DNA of 47,549 nucleotides from Prevotella sp. (GTDB lineage Bacteria; Bacteroidota; Bacteroidia; Bacteroidales; Bacteroidaceae), in NCBI GenBank assembly GCA_017412705.1, contig JAFPWS010000073.1, positions 1 to 47,549 on the forward strand, read 5' to 3'. Each line of letters opens with the position of its first letter. Positions within the stretch are counted from its first letter, which is position 1. Made by a program: the position numbers and the translations under genes. Positions 22,350 to 32,263 of this stretch are shown one piece after another. The notes beneath the pieces were generated by a model. That model ran no database searches. It had not been told where the DNA came from and saw only the letters and a list, made by a program, of their open reading frames with translations.

Positions 22350-22934
22350 ATGTCGAACAACAGTACTATTGTGGGTGCCAAAATAAAGGGTATCCGAGAG
22401 TCAAAGAATCTCTCTGTTGAGGAGATTGCGGAGCGTAGTGGTCTTTCCGTTGACCAGATTAATTCCATTGAGAACGACGTGAACCTGCCGTCGCTGGGTC
22501 CGCTGATTAAGATTGCACGTGCGCTGGGGGTTCGCCTGGGCACGTTTATGGACGACAACGACGCCCTGGGTCCTGTGGTGACGCGTGCCAAGGACCGCGA
22601 GGCGGAGAGCAGCATCAGCTTCTCGAACGGTGCCACGGATGCCCGCAAGCACATGGAGTACCACCCGCTGGCTCAGCAGAAGGCCGGTCGCCACATGGAG
22701 CCGTTCATCATTGACATCAACCCCACGGAGAACCAGGACTTCCAGCTGTCGGCCCACGAGGGCGAGGAGTTCATCTACGTGATGAGCGGCGAGGTGGAAG
22801 TGGATTATGGCAAGGAGAAGTACACGCTGAGCGAGGGTGACAGCATCTACTACGACTCCATCGTGAAGCACCACCTGCACGGCGCCCCCGGCAAGTCGGC
22901 CAAGATTCTGGCAGTAGTATACATACCCTTCTAA
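22350..22934 (+). CDS. XRE-family regulator with C-terminal cupin sensor
   Basis: 194 residues. A helix-turn-helix domain (about 10-64, GAKIKGIRESKNLSVEEIAE, then SIENDVNLPSLGPLIKIA) is followed by a linker and a cupin barrel (about 120-192, AHEGEEFIYVMSGEVEVDYG, YTLSEGDSIYYDS, HHLHG). HTH-cupin proteins regulate genes for small-molecule metabolism by binding a ligand in the barrel. It lies 33 bp upstream of the acyl-CoA synthetase gene, a pairing common in Bacteroidales, so it likely controls that gene and itself. Confidence 0.92.
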   Translation: MSNNSTIVGAKIKGIRESKNLSVEEIAERSGLSVDQINSIENDVNLPSLGPLIKIARALGVRLGTFMDDNDALGPVVTRAKDREAESSISFSNGATDARKHMEYHPLAQQKAGRHMEPFIIDINPTENQDFQLSAHEGEEFIYVMSGEVEVDYGKEKYTLSEGDSIYYDSIVKHHLHGAPGKSAKILAVVYIPF

Positions 22935-22967
22935 TAGCCAAGGGGTAAAAAGGCAACAAAAGGAACT

Positions 22968-24695
22968 ATGAGCAACGTAAGATTAGACATGGCAGGCAGG
23001 CCTCTGCCGGACAGAAGCTACCCTGCCGAGACGGGAAGCAATGGCTACACGCTTTCGGAGCGTACGCTTGGCCAATGGCTGGAGCACTGGGCAGAAACCA
23101 CGCCCGACAAGGAGTACATCGTATACTCTGACCGCAACCTGCGCTTTACGTGGAAGACCTTCAACGAGCGTGTGGACAACCTGGCCAAGGGGCTTATGGC
23201 CATTGGCGTGAAGAAGGGTTCGAACGTAGGCATCTGGGCCACCAACGTGCCCGACTGGCTGACCTTCCTCTACGCGACGGCAAAGATTGGTGCTGTGCTG
23301 GTGACGGTGAACACCAACTACAAGCAGGCCGAGCTGGAGTATCTGTGCAAGGACTCGGACATGCACACGCTGTGCATTACGGACGGCACGTGGGATTGCA
23401 ACTACGTGGACATGACCTACACCATGCTGCCTGAGCTGCGCGAGTGTGAGCGCGGCCACCTGAACTCAGAGCGTTTCCCCTTCCTGAAGAACGTGGTGTT
23501 CATCGGCATGGAGAAGTACCGTGGCATGTTCAACACGGCAGAACTGCTCCTGCTGGGGCAGAACATCGAGGACGAGGAACTGCTGGAGGCCAAGAAGAAC
23601 GTGACGTGCCACGACGTCTGCAACATGCAGTACACCAGCGGTACGACAGGTTTCCCCAAGGGTGTGATGCTGACGCACTACAACATTGCCAACGACGGCT
23701 ACTTCACGGGCGAGAACATGGGCTTCACGCAGGACGACAAGCTGTGTGTCTGCGTGCCGCTGTTCCACTGCTTCGGCGTGGTGCTGGCCACGATGAACTG
23801 TCTGACGCACGGCTGTACGGAGGTGATGGTCGAGAAGTTCGACCCGCTCGTCGTGCTGGCCTCCATCCATAAAGAACGCTGTACGGCCGTGTACGGCGTG
23901 CCGACGATGTTTATTGCCGAATTGGACCATCCGATGTTCGACATGTTCGACGTGACTTGCCTGCGCACGGGCATCATGGCGGGAAGCCTCTGTCCTGTGG
24001 AGCTGATGAAGCGCGTGTCGGAGAAGATGTTCATGACCATCACGAGCGTTTACGGATTGACGGAGTCGTCGCCAGGCATGACACAAACCTGTCTGAACGA
24101 CACCTTCGAGCAGCGCTGCACCACCGTAGGTCGCGACTATCCGTTCGTGGAGGTGAAGGTGCTCGACCCCGAAACCAACGAGGAGTGCCCCGTAGGCGTG
24201 CAGGGTGAGATGTGCTGCCGAGGCTTCAACGTCATGAAGGGCTACTATAAGAACCCCAAGGCCACGGCTGAGGTTATAGACGAGAACGGCTTCCTGCACT
24301 CGGGCGACCTGGGTGTGAAGGACGAGCAGGGCTTCTACCGCATCACGGGCCGCATCAAGGACATGATTATCCGTGGCGGTGAGAATATCTATCCGCGCGA
24401 GATTGAGGAGTTCCTGTACCACATGCCTGGCATCAAGGACGTTCAGGTGGCCGCTGTGCCCTCGAAGAAGTATGGCGAGGCCGTGGGTGCCTTCATCATC
24501 CTGCACGAGGGTGTGAAGATGACGCCTGAGGAGGTACAGGACTTCTGTCGCGGAAAGATTGCACGCTACAAGATTCCAAAGTATGTGTTCTTCATCGACG
24601 AGTTCCCCCTGACAGGCTCAGGAAAGATTCAGAAGTTCAAGCTGAAGGAGATGAGCCTGAAGCTATGCGAGCAGTTAGGTATTGAGGTAATCTGA
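22968..24695 (+). CDS. AMP-forming acyl-CoA synthetase
   Basis: 575 residues of the ANL family. The phosphate loop [11 protein letters not shown] is at 222-232; the motif [10 protein letters not shown], the hinge region [18 protein letters not shown] and the C-terminal catalytic Lys in [12 protein letters not shown] are all present. It activates a carboxylic acid, probably a fatty or branched-chain acid, to the acyl-CoA through an acyl-AMP. The exact substrate cannot be read from sequence alone. Start [11 protein letters not shown] good terminator follows. Confidence 0.93.
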   Translation: MSNVRLDMAGRPLPDRSYPAETGSNGYTLSERTLGQWLEHWAETTPDKEYIVYSDRNLRFTWKTFNERVDNLAKGLMAIGVKKGSNVGIWATNVPDWLTFLYATAKIGAVLVTVNTNYKQAELEYLCKDSDMHTLCITDGTWDCNYVDMTYTMLPELRECERGHLNSERFPFLKNVVFIGMEKYRGMFNTAELLLLGQNIEDEELLEAKKNVTCHDVCNMQYTSGTTGFPKGVMLTHYNIANDGYFTGENMGFTQDDKLCVCVPLFHCFGVVLATMNCLTHGCTEVMVEKFDPLVVLASIHKERCTAVYGVPTMFIAELDHPMFDMFDVTCLRTGIMAGSLCPVELMKRVSEKMFMTITSVYGLTESSPGMTQTCLNDTFEQRCTTVGRDYPFVEVKVLDPETNEECPVGVQGEMCCRGFNVMKGYYKNPKATAEVIDENGFLHSGDLGVKDEQGFYRITGRIKDMIIRGGENIYPREIEEFLYHMPGIKDVQVAAVPSKKYGEAVGAFIILHEGVKMTPEEVQDFCRGKIARYKIPKYVFFIDEFPLTGSGKIQKFKLKEMSLKLCEQLGIEVI

Positions 24696-24712
24696 TATAG
24701 TAAGGTAAGATG

Positions 24713-24745
24713 AAAGCAGGCAGCCGTAATTGGTTGCCTGCTTTT
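24713..24745 (+). terminator. Rho-independent terminator
   Basis: AAAGCAGGCAGCC (24713-24725) and GGTTGCCTGCTTT (24732-24744) form a 13-bp stem with a 6-nt loop and one G-T pair, followed by T-rich DNA. It ends the XRE/acyl-CoA synthetase transcript. Confidence 0.85.
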
Positions 24746-24754
24746 CCTTTCTTG

Positions 24755-24828
24755 TGATTCCGTCGGGATTCGAACCCGAGACCCACAGCTTAGAAGGCTG
24801 TTGCTCTATCCAGCTGAGCTACGGAACC
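24755..24828 (-). tRNA. tRNA-Arg(TCT)
   Basis: A 74-nt cloverleaf: acceptor GGTTCCG / CGGAATC with one wobble, D-arm TAGCTCAGCTGGATAGAGCA, anticodon loop CTTCTAA (TCT), T-arm GGGTTCGAATCCC, A73. No CCA encoded. Confidence 0.95.
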
Positions 24829-24848
24829 CCAAAATCGGCTGCAAAGTT

Positions 24849-25122
24849 ACGAATAAGTGAGCAAAGAACAAAATAAATTAGGATTTATTTTTTCTTTCGA
24901 ACGAAAGTAACTTCGAGACAACGTCTCAATGTACGAATAAGTGAGCAAAGAACAAAATAAATTAGGATTTATTTTTTCTTTCGAACGAAAGTAACTTCGA
25001 GGCAGCGCCTCAAAGTACGAATAAGTGAGCAAAGAACAAAATAAATTGGGATTTATTTTTTCTTTCGAACGAAAGTAACTTCGAGACAACGTCTCAAAGT
25101 ACGAATAAGTGAGCAAAGAACC
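24849..25122. repeat. 84-bp tandem repeat, three units plus a partial fourth
   Basis: Units begin at 24849, 24933, 25017 and 25101, each with ACGAATAAGTGAGCAAAGAA. Every full unit carries a CTTTCG-AA-CGAAAG palindrome and a small hairpin, GAGAC-AAC-GTCTC in units 1 and 3 and GAGGC-AGC-GCCTC in unit 2. The paired base change keeps the stem. The array fills the gap between tRNA-Arg and the susC promoter. The open frame across it is an artefact of the period being divisible by three. Confidence 0.85.
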
Positions 25123-25161
25123 AAAAGAAAGGGAATTTTCTTTTGTTTCATAAAAAATTAG

Positions 25162-25169
25162 TATCTTTG
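25162..25169 (+). promoter_or_regulatory. -7 box of the susC-susD operon
   Basis: TATCTTTG, with a weak TTTC at 25137-25140 (21-bp gap). It lies 18 bp before the ATG at 25188. Confidence 0.55.
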
Positions 25170-25187
25170 TCCCAAAATTAAACACCT

Positions 25188-27857
25188 ATGACTATGAGAA
25201 CTAAGACTATCGCGCTATTGCTGGCTCTTGCCGGCACCTGTTCCGCCCAGACGCCGTCCGACTCTGTCCAACTGAATGTAGGCTACTCGAGCAGCAACGT
25301 GCGCACCACCGCCGGTGCTGTGGATCAGGTGACGCAGGAACGCATGAACAAGGGCTTGGTGACCAACTCGCTGGAGGCGCTGACGGGCCAGTCGGCCGGT
25401 GTGCAGGTGCAGACAGGCGGCAACCAGGAGGCCATGCTCTCGGCAGTACGCGTGCGTGGCACCACCTCGTTGACCGGCGGCAACGACCCCTTGGTGATTA
25501 TCGACGGTGTGCAGAGCGACATCACGGTACTGAGCACCATCTACCCGGCAGACATCGAGAGCTTTACCATCCTGAAGGACGCCTCAGAGACGGCACAGTA
25601 CGGCAGCCGCGGTGCTGCAGGTGTGATACAGGTGCAGACAAAGAAGGGCAAGGGTGGGCACTTCCACATAGCCTACGACGGGCAGGTGGGCTTCGAGGGC
25701 ATCTACAAAAACATCGAGATGCTGACTGCGAGCCAGTTCCGTCAGGCGGCCAGCAACCTGGGCATGAGCATCATCGACAAGGGCTACGACACCGACTTCA
25801 CCAAGTCAATCACCCGAACAGGATTCGTACACAACCACCACATCGCCTTTGGCGGCGGCTCAGAAACCGCCAACTACCGCACCTCCATCGGCATTACCGA
25901 CCACAACACGGTCATCAAGAACAACAGCTTCCGTAACTACATTGCCAAGCTGGACATCCACCAGAAGGCGTTCGACAACCGGCTGAGCATTGACCTGGGC
26001 GTCTTCGGCTCGCTGCAGAAGAACGAGTACATTCCCTTTGTGCAGAAGTTGTTCTACTCGGCAGCTACGTTCAACCCCACCTTCCCCCCGGGACGCAATG
26101 AGAGCGGAGGATACGACCAGGTGACGGAGGCGTTGTGGATTAACAACCCCTACTCGCTGCTCGACATAAAGGACGACGACAACAACGGCCACTTCAACGT
26201 ACACCTCAGGGGCAGCGTCGACCTTGGCTACGGCTTGACGCTGACAGGATTCGGCTCCTTCTCGTACAACAACGTGCTGAGCGGACACTACTACCCCACC
26301 TACGTATGGAGTCACGGCGAGGCATACAGGCGCTCCGTCAAGGAGGAAGACTTCCTGCTGAACCTCTCGCTGAACTGGCAGCGCGACATTGCAAAGCATC
26401 ACCACATAGACCTGCTGGGACTCTTCGAGGGCGAGAGCAACAAGCAGAAAGGCTTCTACACCACCGTCAGCAGCTTTAGCACCGATGCCTACGGCTACAA
26501 CAATCTGGCGGCCGGTGCCGAACGCCCCTGGGACGGCACCAACTCGTTCTACAACGACTCGCACCTGGAGGCGTTCCTCTTCCGTGCGCAATATACCTAT
26601 AAAGGCCGCTACACGCTGAACGTCACCGCCCGTACCGACGGCTCGTCGAAGGTGGGCGCGAACAACCGGTGGGGATTCTTCCCCTCCATCAGCGGTGCAT
26701 GGGTCGTCAGCGACGAGCCCTGGATGAAGCGCATCGGTTGGCTGGACAAGCTGAAGCTGCGCATGGGCTATGGAAAGAGCGGCAACCTGGGAGGCATTGA
26801 CAGCTACCTCTCGCAGCAGCTGGTCAAGCCCAACGGCGTAGTGTCGGTGGGAGGTACGACGGTGACCACGCTGGGCATCATCCGCAATGCCAACCCTGAC
26901 CTGCGCTGGGAAATCAAGCGCACCTTCAACGTGGGATTGGACATGTCCTTCTGGCAGAACCGCATCGTGCTGACAGCAGACTTCTACCTGTCACGCACCA
27001 GCGATATGCTGTACAACTACAACGTGCCTGTGCCCACCTTCACCTACGAGAACTTGCTGGCCAACCTGGGCAAGATGCGCAACCACGGCTATGAGCTGGG
27101 CTTTGGCGTTACGCCCATCCGCGAGAAGGATGTGGAGCTGAGCATCAACATGAACTGGAGCTTTGAGCGCAACAAGCTGGTGACCCTGAACGGCGAGTAC
27201 AACGGACAATACCTGACCGCCCCCTCCATCAAGGGCATCTCGGCCCTGAACGGTGCAGGATACCACGGTGCCAGCGATGTGTGCTTCCAGATTGTGGGAC
27301 AGCCCTTAGGCGTCTTCTACCTGCCCCACTTCGAGGGGTACGAGACCGCCGCCGACGGCTCGAAGCGCTACATCATCAGCAGCGAGAAATACATCTGCGG
27401 ACAAGCTACGCCGAAAGCCATGATGGGCTCAAACATCGCCTTCCGCTACCGGCAGTGGGACATCACCGTACAGATGAACGGAGCCTTCGGACACAAGATA
27501 TACAACGGCACCAAGCTGGCGTACATGAACATGCTCTCAATGCCCAACTACAACGTCATGCAGGGGGCTCCGGAGATGAACATTCAGGATCAGGACATCA
27601 GCGACCTCTACCTGGAAAACGGTGACTACGTGAACATCGACTACGTGACAGTCGGCTGGAACGTGCCCATCCGCTCGAAGTACATCCAGAACCTGCGACT
27701 GTCGTGCTCGGTGAACAACCTGGCCACCATTACCGGCTACTCAGGGCTGACACCAATCATCAACTCGTCGGTCATCGACTCCACCTTAGGCACCGACGAC
27801 AAGCGATCCTACCCCGTCTATCGCACCTATTCCCTGGGATTAAGCATTCAATTCTGA
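25188..27857 (+). CDS. SusC/RagA-family TonB-dependent outer-membrane transporter
   Basis: 889 residues. After a signal peptide (…LLALAGTCSAQ) a TonB-box-like LNVGYSSS leads straight into the plug domain (about 40-150: SLEALTGQSAGVQVQ, VRVRGTTSLTGGNDPLVIID, SETAQYGSRGAAGVI) and then the beta-barrel, ending in LGLSIQF with the terminal aromatic. SusC proteins import glycans or peptides bound by their SusD lid, powered by TonB. The usual N-terminal carboxypeptidase-like domain is absent, so it is shorter than most. Either ATG, 25188 or 25194, could start it. Confidence 0.93.
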   Translation: MTMRTKTIALLLALAGTCSAQTPSDSVQLNVGYSSSNVRTTAGAVDQVTQERMNKGLVTNSLEALTGQSAGVQVQTGGNQEAMLSAVRVRGTTSLTGGNDPLVIIDGVQSDITVLSTIYPADIESFTILKDASETAQYGSRGAAGVIQVQTKKGKGGHFHIAYDGQVGFEGIYKNIEMLTASQFRQAASNLGMSIIDKGYDTDFTKSITRTGFVHNHHIAFGGGSETANYRTSIGITDHNTVIKNNSFRNYIAKLDIHQKAFDNRLSIDLGVFGSLQKNEYIPFVQKLFYSAATFNPTFPPGRNESGGYDQVTEALWINNPYSLLDIKDDDNNGHFNVHLRGSVDLGYGLTLTGFGSFSYNNVLSGHYYPTYVWSHGEAYRRSVKEEDFLLNLSLNWQRDIAKHHHIDLLGLFEGESNKQKGFYTTVSSFSTDAYGYNNLAAGAERPWDGTNSFYNDSHLEAFLFRAQYTYKGRYTLNVTARTDGSSKVGANNRWGFFPSISGAWVVSDEPWMKRIGWLDKLKLRMGYGKSGNLGGIDSYLSQQLVKPNGVVSVGGTTVTTLGIIRNANPDLRWEIKRTFNVGLDMSFWQNRIVLTADFYLSRTSDMLYNYNVPVPTFTYENLLANLGKMRNHGYELGFGVTPIREKDVELSINMNWSFERNKLVTLNGEYNGQYLTAPSIKGISALNGAGYHGASDVCFQIVGQPLGVFYLPHFEGYETAADGSKRYIISSEKYICGQATPKAMMGSNIAFRYRQWDITVQMNGAFGHKIYNGTKLAYMNMLSMPNYNVMQGAPEMNIQDQDISDLYLENGDYVNIDYVTVGWNVPIRSKYIQNLRLSCSVNNLATITGYSGLTPIINSSVIDSTLGTDDKRSYPVYRTYSLGLSIQF

Positions 27858-27881
27858 CAACAGCAAACAACATTCCGCCCT

Positions 27882-29441
27882 ATGAAGATAAAGCATTTAA
27901 TCGTCCTTGCCTCGCTGCCCTTGTTCGGCGCCTGTTCGCTGGAAGAGCAGCCACGCGACCAGATACCCGTAGAGGAGGCCATCTCCAACATGGACAACCT
28001 GTTTCTGAACACCGTGGCCACCTTATATAACTATATAGGCGGTTCTACCGACGGACAGGGCCTGCAAGGCACCTGCCGAGGGGTGTATGACCTGCAGACC
28101 TTCGGTTCCGACGAGGCCATGCTGCCCACCCGTGGCGGTGACTGGTTCGACGGAGGCATCTGGCAGGCCATGTACAAACACTCGTGGAATGCCGGGCACG
28201 ACCTGCCGAAGAATGCCTGGCTGTACCTGTACAAGATGATTACACTGTGCAACCAATCGCTGGAGACCCTAAGCCTGTACAAAAGCATAGCCGGCAAGAA
28301 CTACGAGGCGTGGGACGCGGAAGTACGCGCCATCAGGGCCATGTACTACTGGTACTTGATTGACCTGTTTGGTGACGTGCCGCTGGTGACGACAAACGAT
28401 GTCTCGATGAACGAGGTCACACGCACACCCAGAGCCGACGTCTTTAAGTTCTGTGTCGAGGAACTGGAGTACGCAAGCCTCTTGTTGCCAGCCACTTCAA
28501 GTGTGGCTGGGGGCGACTACTACGGCCGTGTCACAGCTCCGGTGTGCATGTTCGTGCTGGCCAAGCTGATGCTCAACCACAAAGTATATACCGGCACGGA
28601 AAACCAGGAGTATTACAAGAAGTGCATCGACTATTGCAGCGAGTTCGAATTTATGGGCTATACGCTGGAAAGTGACTATACCAGCAACTTCAAGGTCTAC
28701 AACGAAGGCTCCAAGGAGAACATCTTTACCATACCCATGGATAAGCACCTCTATTCCAACCAGCAGCAGAACCTGTTCCGCTCGTACCACTACCGTCATG
28801 CCGCCGCCTATGGCTTTACGGGCGAGAACGGCACCTGTGCCACCAAGCGCGTGCTGAGCATCTTCCGCTACGGAACCGAGAATCAGGACAACCGATTCAT
28901 ATACAACTACTATTACGGAACGGTTTACGACCTGAACGGAGAGGAAGTGTCGGATCGTACAGGTCAGCCACTGACCTATTATCCGGAAGAGGTAGAGCTT
29001 GACCTGAGCGGCTCGCCCTATGTGGAAACCGCCGGTGCCCGTATGCACAAGTACGAGGTGGACAGAAACGCTCCCAAGGACGGCAAACTGATGGACAACG
29101 ACATCGTGCTGTTCCGCTATGCCGACGTACTGCTGATGCGTGCCGAAGCCTGTCTGAGAACAGGCCGTCAGGAGGAAGGGCAGCTCTGTCTTGACCTGGT
29201 GCGCAGACGCGTGGACATGCCCACCTGTCAGCTGACCTATGAGAACCTGCTCGACGAGCGCCTGCTGGAGCTCTGCTGGGAGGGCTGGCGCCGTCAGGAC
29301 CTCATCCGATTCGGAAAGTACAAGTCGCTGTATGAAGGCGACGATGCCGTTGACGAGAGCGACGGCCACACCACCGTGTTTCCCATTCCTGCCGATGTGC
29401 GGGCGTTGAATGGCAACCTGACCCAGAACCCAGGATATTGA
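27882..29441 (+). CDS. SusD/RagB-family surface lipoprotein
   Basis: 519 residues. A lipoprotein signal ends in LFGAC (Cys19). The SusD helical scaffold follows, with EVRAIRAMYYWYLIDLFGDVPLV (about 143-165) and the late DIVLFRYADVLLMRAEAC and WEGWRRQDLIRFGKY motifs. It sits on the cell surface as the binding lid of the SusC upstream (24 bp gap). No hydrolase or regulator lies beside the pair, so the substrate cannot be guessed. Confidence 0.93.
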   Translation: MKIKHLIVLASLPLFGACSLEEQPRDQIPVEEAISNMDNLFLNTVATLYNYIGGSTDGQGLQGTCRGVYDLQTFGSDEAMLPTRGGDWFDGGIWQAMYKHSWNAGHDLPKNAWLYLYKMITLCNQSLETLSLYKSIAGKNYEAWDAEVRAIRAMYYWYLIDLFGDVPLVTTNDVSMNEVTRTPRADVFKFCVEELEYASLLLPATSSVAGGDYYGRVTAPVCMFVLAKLMLNHKVYTGTENQEYYKKCIDYCSEFEFMGYTLESDYTSNFKVYNEGSKENIFTIPMDKHLYSNQQQNLFRSYHYRHAAAYGFTGENGTCATKRVLSIFRYGTENQDNRFIYNYYYGTVYDLNGEEVSDRTGQPLTYYPEEVELDLSGSPYVETAGARMHKYEVDRNAPKDGKLMDNDIVLFRYADVLLMRAEACLRTGRQEEGQLCLDLVRRRVDMPTCQLTYENLLDERLLELCWEGWRRQDLIRFGKYKSLYEGDDAVDESDGHTTVFPIPADVRALNGNLTQNPGY

Positions 29442-29447
29442 AGACTG

Positions 29448-30248
29448 ATGATAACAGAGATTACATCACTCGACGACCCACGGGTCAGCATGTTCAGCCG
29501 GCTGACAGAGGCCCAGCTGCGCATGGAGTTGGAGCCGGAGAAGGGAGTGTTTATTGCAGAGAGCCCCAAGGTCATCCGTGTGGCGCTCGATGCCGGATGG
29601 GAACCCACGGCCCTGCTCTGCGAGCGCAAGCATATTGAGGGCGACGCCAAGGACATCGTTGCGCGCATCGCCTCGCGTGTACCTATTTATATAGGCAGTC
29701 GTGAGCTACTGACTCAGCTGACGGGCTTTACCCTGACGCGGGGGGTGCTGTGTGCCATGCGGCGTAAACCCCAGCCGACAGTAGCCGAAGTGCTCAGCAA
29801 TGCCCGTCGCGTGGTTGTCATAGAGGCTGTCACCGATACCACCAACATCGGAGCCATCTTTCGCTCAGCAGCGGCCTTGGGCATAGATGCCGTACTATTG
29901 ACACGCGACACCTGCGACCCCCTGAACCGTCGTGCCGTACGCGTCAGCATGGGCACCGTGTTCCTTGTCCCCTGGACGTGGCTCGACGCTCCCATCAGAT
30001 CCCTGCACGACTATGGTTTCCGAACAGCGGCAATGGCGCTGAGCGAACAATCCGTATCCCTCGACAATGCACAACTGAAAGCCGAACCCCGACTGGCAGT
30101 CATCATGGGGACAGAAGGCGACGGCCTCCCCTATCAAACGATAGAAGAGGCCGACTATACAGTACGTATCCCCATGGCTCACGGCGTCGACTCGCTCAAT
30201 GTAGCGGCTGCTGCCGCCGTAGCCTTCTGGGAACTTAGAAATCCTTAG
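29448..30248 (+). CDS. TrmH/SpoU-family RNA 2'-O-methyltransferase
   Basis: 266 residues. An N-terminal substrate-binding domain (about 1-100) is followed by the SPOUT knot: [15 protein letters not shown] (motif 1), [12 protein letters not shown] (motif 2) and [18 protein letters not shown] (motif 3). It methylates a ribose in rRNA or tRNA; the exact site is not evident. It starts 6 bp after susD and runs 14 bp into the convergent thrS. Confidence 0.92.
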   Translation: MITEITSLDDPRVSMFSRLTEAQLRMELEPEKGVFIAESPKVIRVALDAGWEPTALLCERKHIEGDAKDIVARIASRVPIYIGSRELLTQLTGFTLTRGVLCAMRRKPQPTVAEVLSNARRVVVIEAVTDTTNIGAIFRSAAALGIDAVLLTRDTCDPLNRRAVRVSMGTVFLVPWTWLDAPIRSLHDYGFRTAAMALSEQSVSLDNAQLKAEPRLAVIMGTEGDGLPYQTIEEADYTVRIPMAHGVDSLNVAAAAAVAFWELRNP

Positions 30249-32181
30249 TCATCTCAGCCACCTCGGCATTGATGTGGTCAATGAACTGCTGGATGCCCAT
30301 CACCGTCTGCTCGCCACCACCCTGGGGACGAACGGCTACGGTTTGGTCTTGCTGTTCCTTCTCGCCGACAATCACCATGTAGGGGATGCGCTTCAGCTCG
30401 TTGTCGCGAATCTTACGACCCAGCTTCTCGTTGCGCAGGTCTATGGTAGGACGTACCCCACCCTGCTCGAACTTCTTAGCCACCTCACGCGCATAGTCGT
30501 TGTACTTCTCTGACAGGGGCAGGATTGCCACCTGGTCGGGCGTGAGCCACAAGGGGAAGTGACCTGAGGTGTGCTCAATCAGCACGGCACAGAAACGCTC
30601 GAGAGAGCCGAAGGGAGCACGGTGAATCATGACGGGCGTCTTCTTCTGGTTGTCCTCGTCGGTATATTCCAGCTGGAAACGCTTAGGCAGGTTGTAATCT
30701 ACCTGAATGGTACCAAGCTGCCAGCGACGGCCAATGGCGTCCTTAATCATAAAGTCGAGCTTAGGACCGTAGAAAGCAGCCTCGCCGTATTCCACCTTTG
30801 CAGGCAGCCCCTTCTCCTGACAAGCCTCCACGATGGCCTTCTCAGCCAGAGCCCAGTCTTCGTCGGTTCCCACATACTTATCGTGGTCGTTAGGATCGCG
30901 CAGCGAGATCTGTGCCTCGAAGTTGAATCCGAAAGCCGTCAGCACGATACCGATGATATCCATCACATTCAGGAACTCCTGCTTTACCTGGTCAGGACGG
31001 CAGAACAAGTGGGCATCGTCCTGGGTGAACGAACGGACACGGGTCAGGCCGTGAAGCTCACCACTCTGCTCGTAACGATACACCGTACCGAACTCTGCGA
31101 TACGCAGCGGCAGGTCACGATACGAGCGGGGCTTCCATGCGAAGATTTCGCAATGGTGAGGACAGTTCATGGGCTTCAGCATGTACTCCTCATCCTCCTC
31201 AGGGGTGTGGATGGGTTGGAACGAGTCCTTGCCGTAGTGGGCATAGTGGCCAGAGGTCACGTACAGGCTCTTGGAACCAATATGCGGAGTGATGACCTCC
31301 TGATAGCCGAAACGCTTCTGAACCTTTCGTAGGTGGTCCTGCAGGCGCAGACGAAGATCGGTACCCTTGGGCAGCCAGATGGGCAGGCCTTTGCCAACCT
31401 TGTCTGAGAACATGAAGAGCTCCATCTCCTTGCCAATCTTGCGGTGGTCGCGCTTCTTGGCTTCCTCGAGCATCACCAGATACTCGTCGAGCATCTTCTT
31501 CTTGGGGAACGAGATGCCATACAGACGCTGCATCTGCTCACGTGTAGCATCGCCACGCCAGAAGGCACCGGCTACGCTGGTCAGCTTCACAGCCTTGATC
31601 TCGCCTGTATCCACGAGGTGAGGACCACGGCACAGGTCGGTGAATGAACCCTGGGTATAAGTGGTGATAGAACCATCCTCCAGGTCCTGATCAATGTGCT
31701 CGCACTTGTAGGTCTGACCGTCGGCAGCAAACTGCTTCAGGGCATCGGCCTTGGCCACTTCCTTGCGAATCACAGGCTCCTTCTTGGACGACAGTTCCTT
31801 CATCTTTGCTTCAATGGTGGGGAAGTCGCTCTCCTTGATCATCTGTCCGTCGGGCAGCAACACATCATAGAAGAAACCATTCTCGACAGCAGGGCCAAAA
31901 CCGAACTGGATGCCAGGATACAACTCCTGCAAAGCCTCGGCCAACAGGTGGGCAGAGGTGTGCCAGAAGGTATGCTTACCCTGCTCGTCGTCGAACTTGT
32001 AGAGCGCGATGGTAGCGTCCTCGTTGATGGGACGGTTCAGCTCTACGGTCTCGCCGTTAACGCCACAGCTTACTACGTTGCGTGCCAGAGCCGGTGAGAT
32101 GCTCTCGGCAATCTGAAGTCCAGTGACGCCCTGCTCATACGAGCGAACAGAACCGTCTGGAAAAGTAATGTTGATCATCAT
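30235..32181 (-). CDS. thrS: Threonyl-tRNA synthetase
   Basis: 648 residues, class II. The N-terminal TGS domain (1-65, [14 protein letters not shown]), editing domain with [11 protein letters not shown], catalytic core with [10 protein letters not shown] and [15 protein letters not shown], motif 3 region [15 protein letters not shown], and a C-terminal anticodon-binding domain are all present. It charges tRNA-Thr. Two adjacent ATGs (32181, 32178) are possible; relatives favour the second. A TAATTTTG box at 32215-32222 (minus strand) may be its promoter. Confidence 0.97.
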   Translation of the reverse strand: MMINITFPDGSVRSYEQGVTGLQIAESISPALARNVVSCGVNGETVELNRPINEDATIALYKFDDEQGKHTFWHTSAHLLAEALQELYPGIQFGFGPAVENGFFYDVLLPDGQMIKESDFPTIEAKMKELSSKKEPVIRKEVAKADALKQFAADGQTYKCEHIDQDLEDGSITTYTQGSFTDLCRGPHLVDTGEIKAVKLTSVAGAFWRGDATREQMQRLYGISFPKKKMLDEYLVMLEEAKKRDHRKIGKEMELFMFSDKVGKGLPIWLPKGTDLRLRLQDHLRKVQKRFGYQEVITPHIGSKSLYVTSGHYAHYGKDSFQPIHTPEEDEEYMLKPMNCPHHCEIFAWKPRSYRDLPLRIAEFGTVYRYEQSGELHGLTRVRSFTQDDAHLFCRPDQVKQEFLNVMDIIGIVLTAFGFNFEAQISLRDPNDHDKYVGTDEDWALAEKAIVEACQEKGLPAKVEYGEAAFYGPKLDFMIKDAIGRRWQLGTIQVDYNLPKRFQLEYTDEDNQKKTPVMIHRAPFGSLERFCAVLIEHTSGHFPLWLTPDQVAILPLSEKYNDYAREVAKKFEQGGVRPTIDLRNEKLGRKIRDNELKRIPYMVIVGEKEQQDQTVAVRPQGGGEQTVMGIQQFIDHINAEVAEMTKDF

Positions 32182-32263
32182 ATTTACAATATATGTTTAA
32201 GTTTAAATCGCGTGCAAAATTAATAAAAATCTGTGAACTACGGCTATGAACCATGAACTTTTT

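Noticed and set aside
24849-25122. Tandem repeats as a CRISPR array
   Set aside because: Units are head-to-tail copies with no variable spacers between short repeats, and no cas genes are present.
24847-25185. 113-codon open frame on the minus strand with a repeated CSLLTYSYFE peptide
   Set aside because: It is the translation of the 84-bp DNA repeat, whose length is divisible by three; no promoter and no other protein-like feature.
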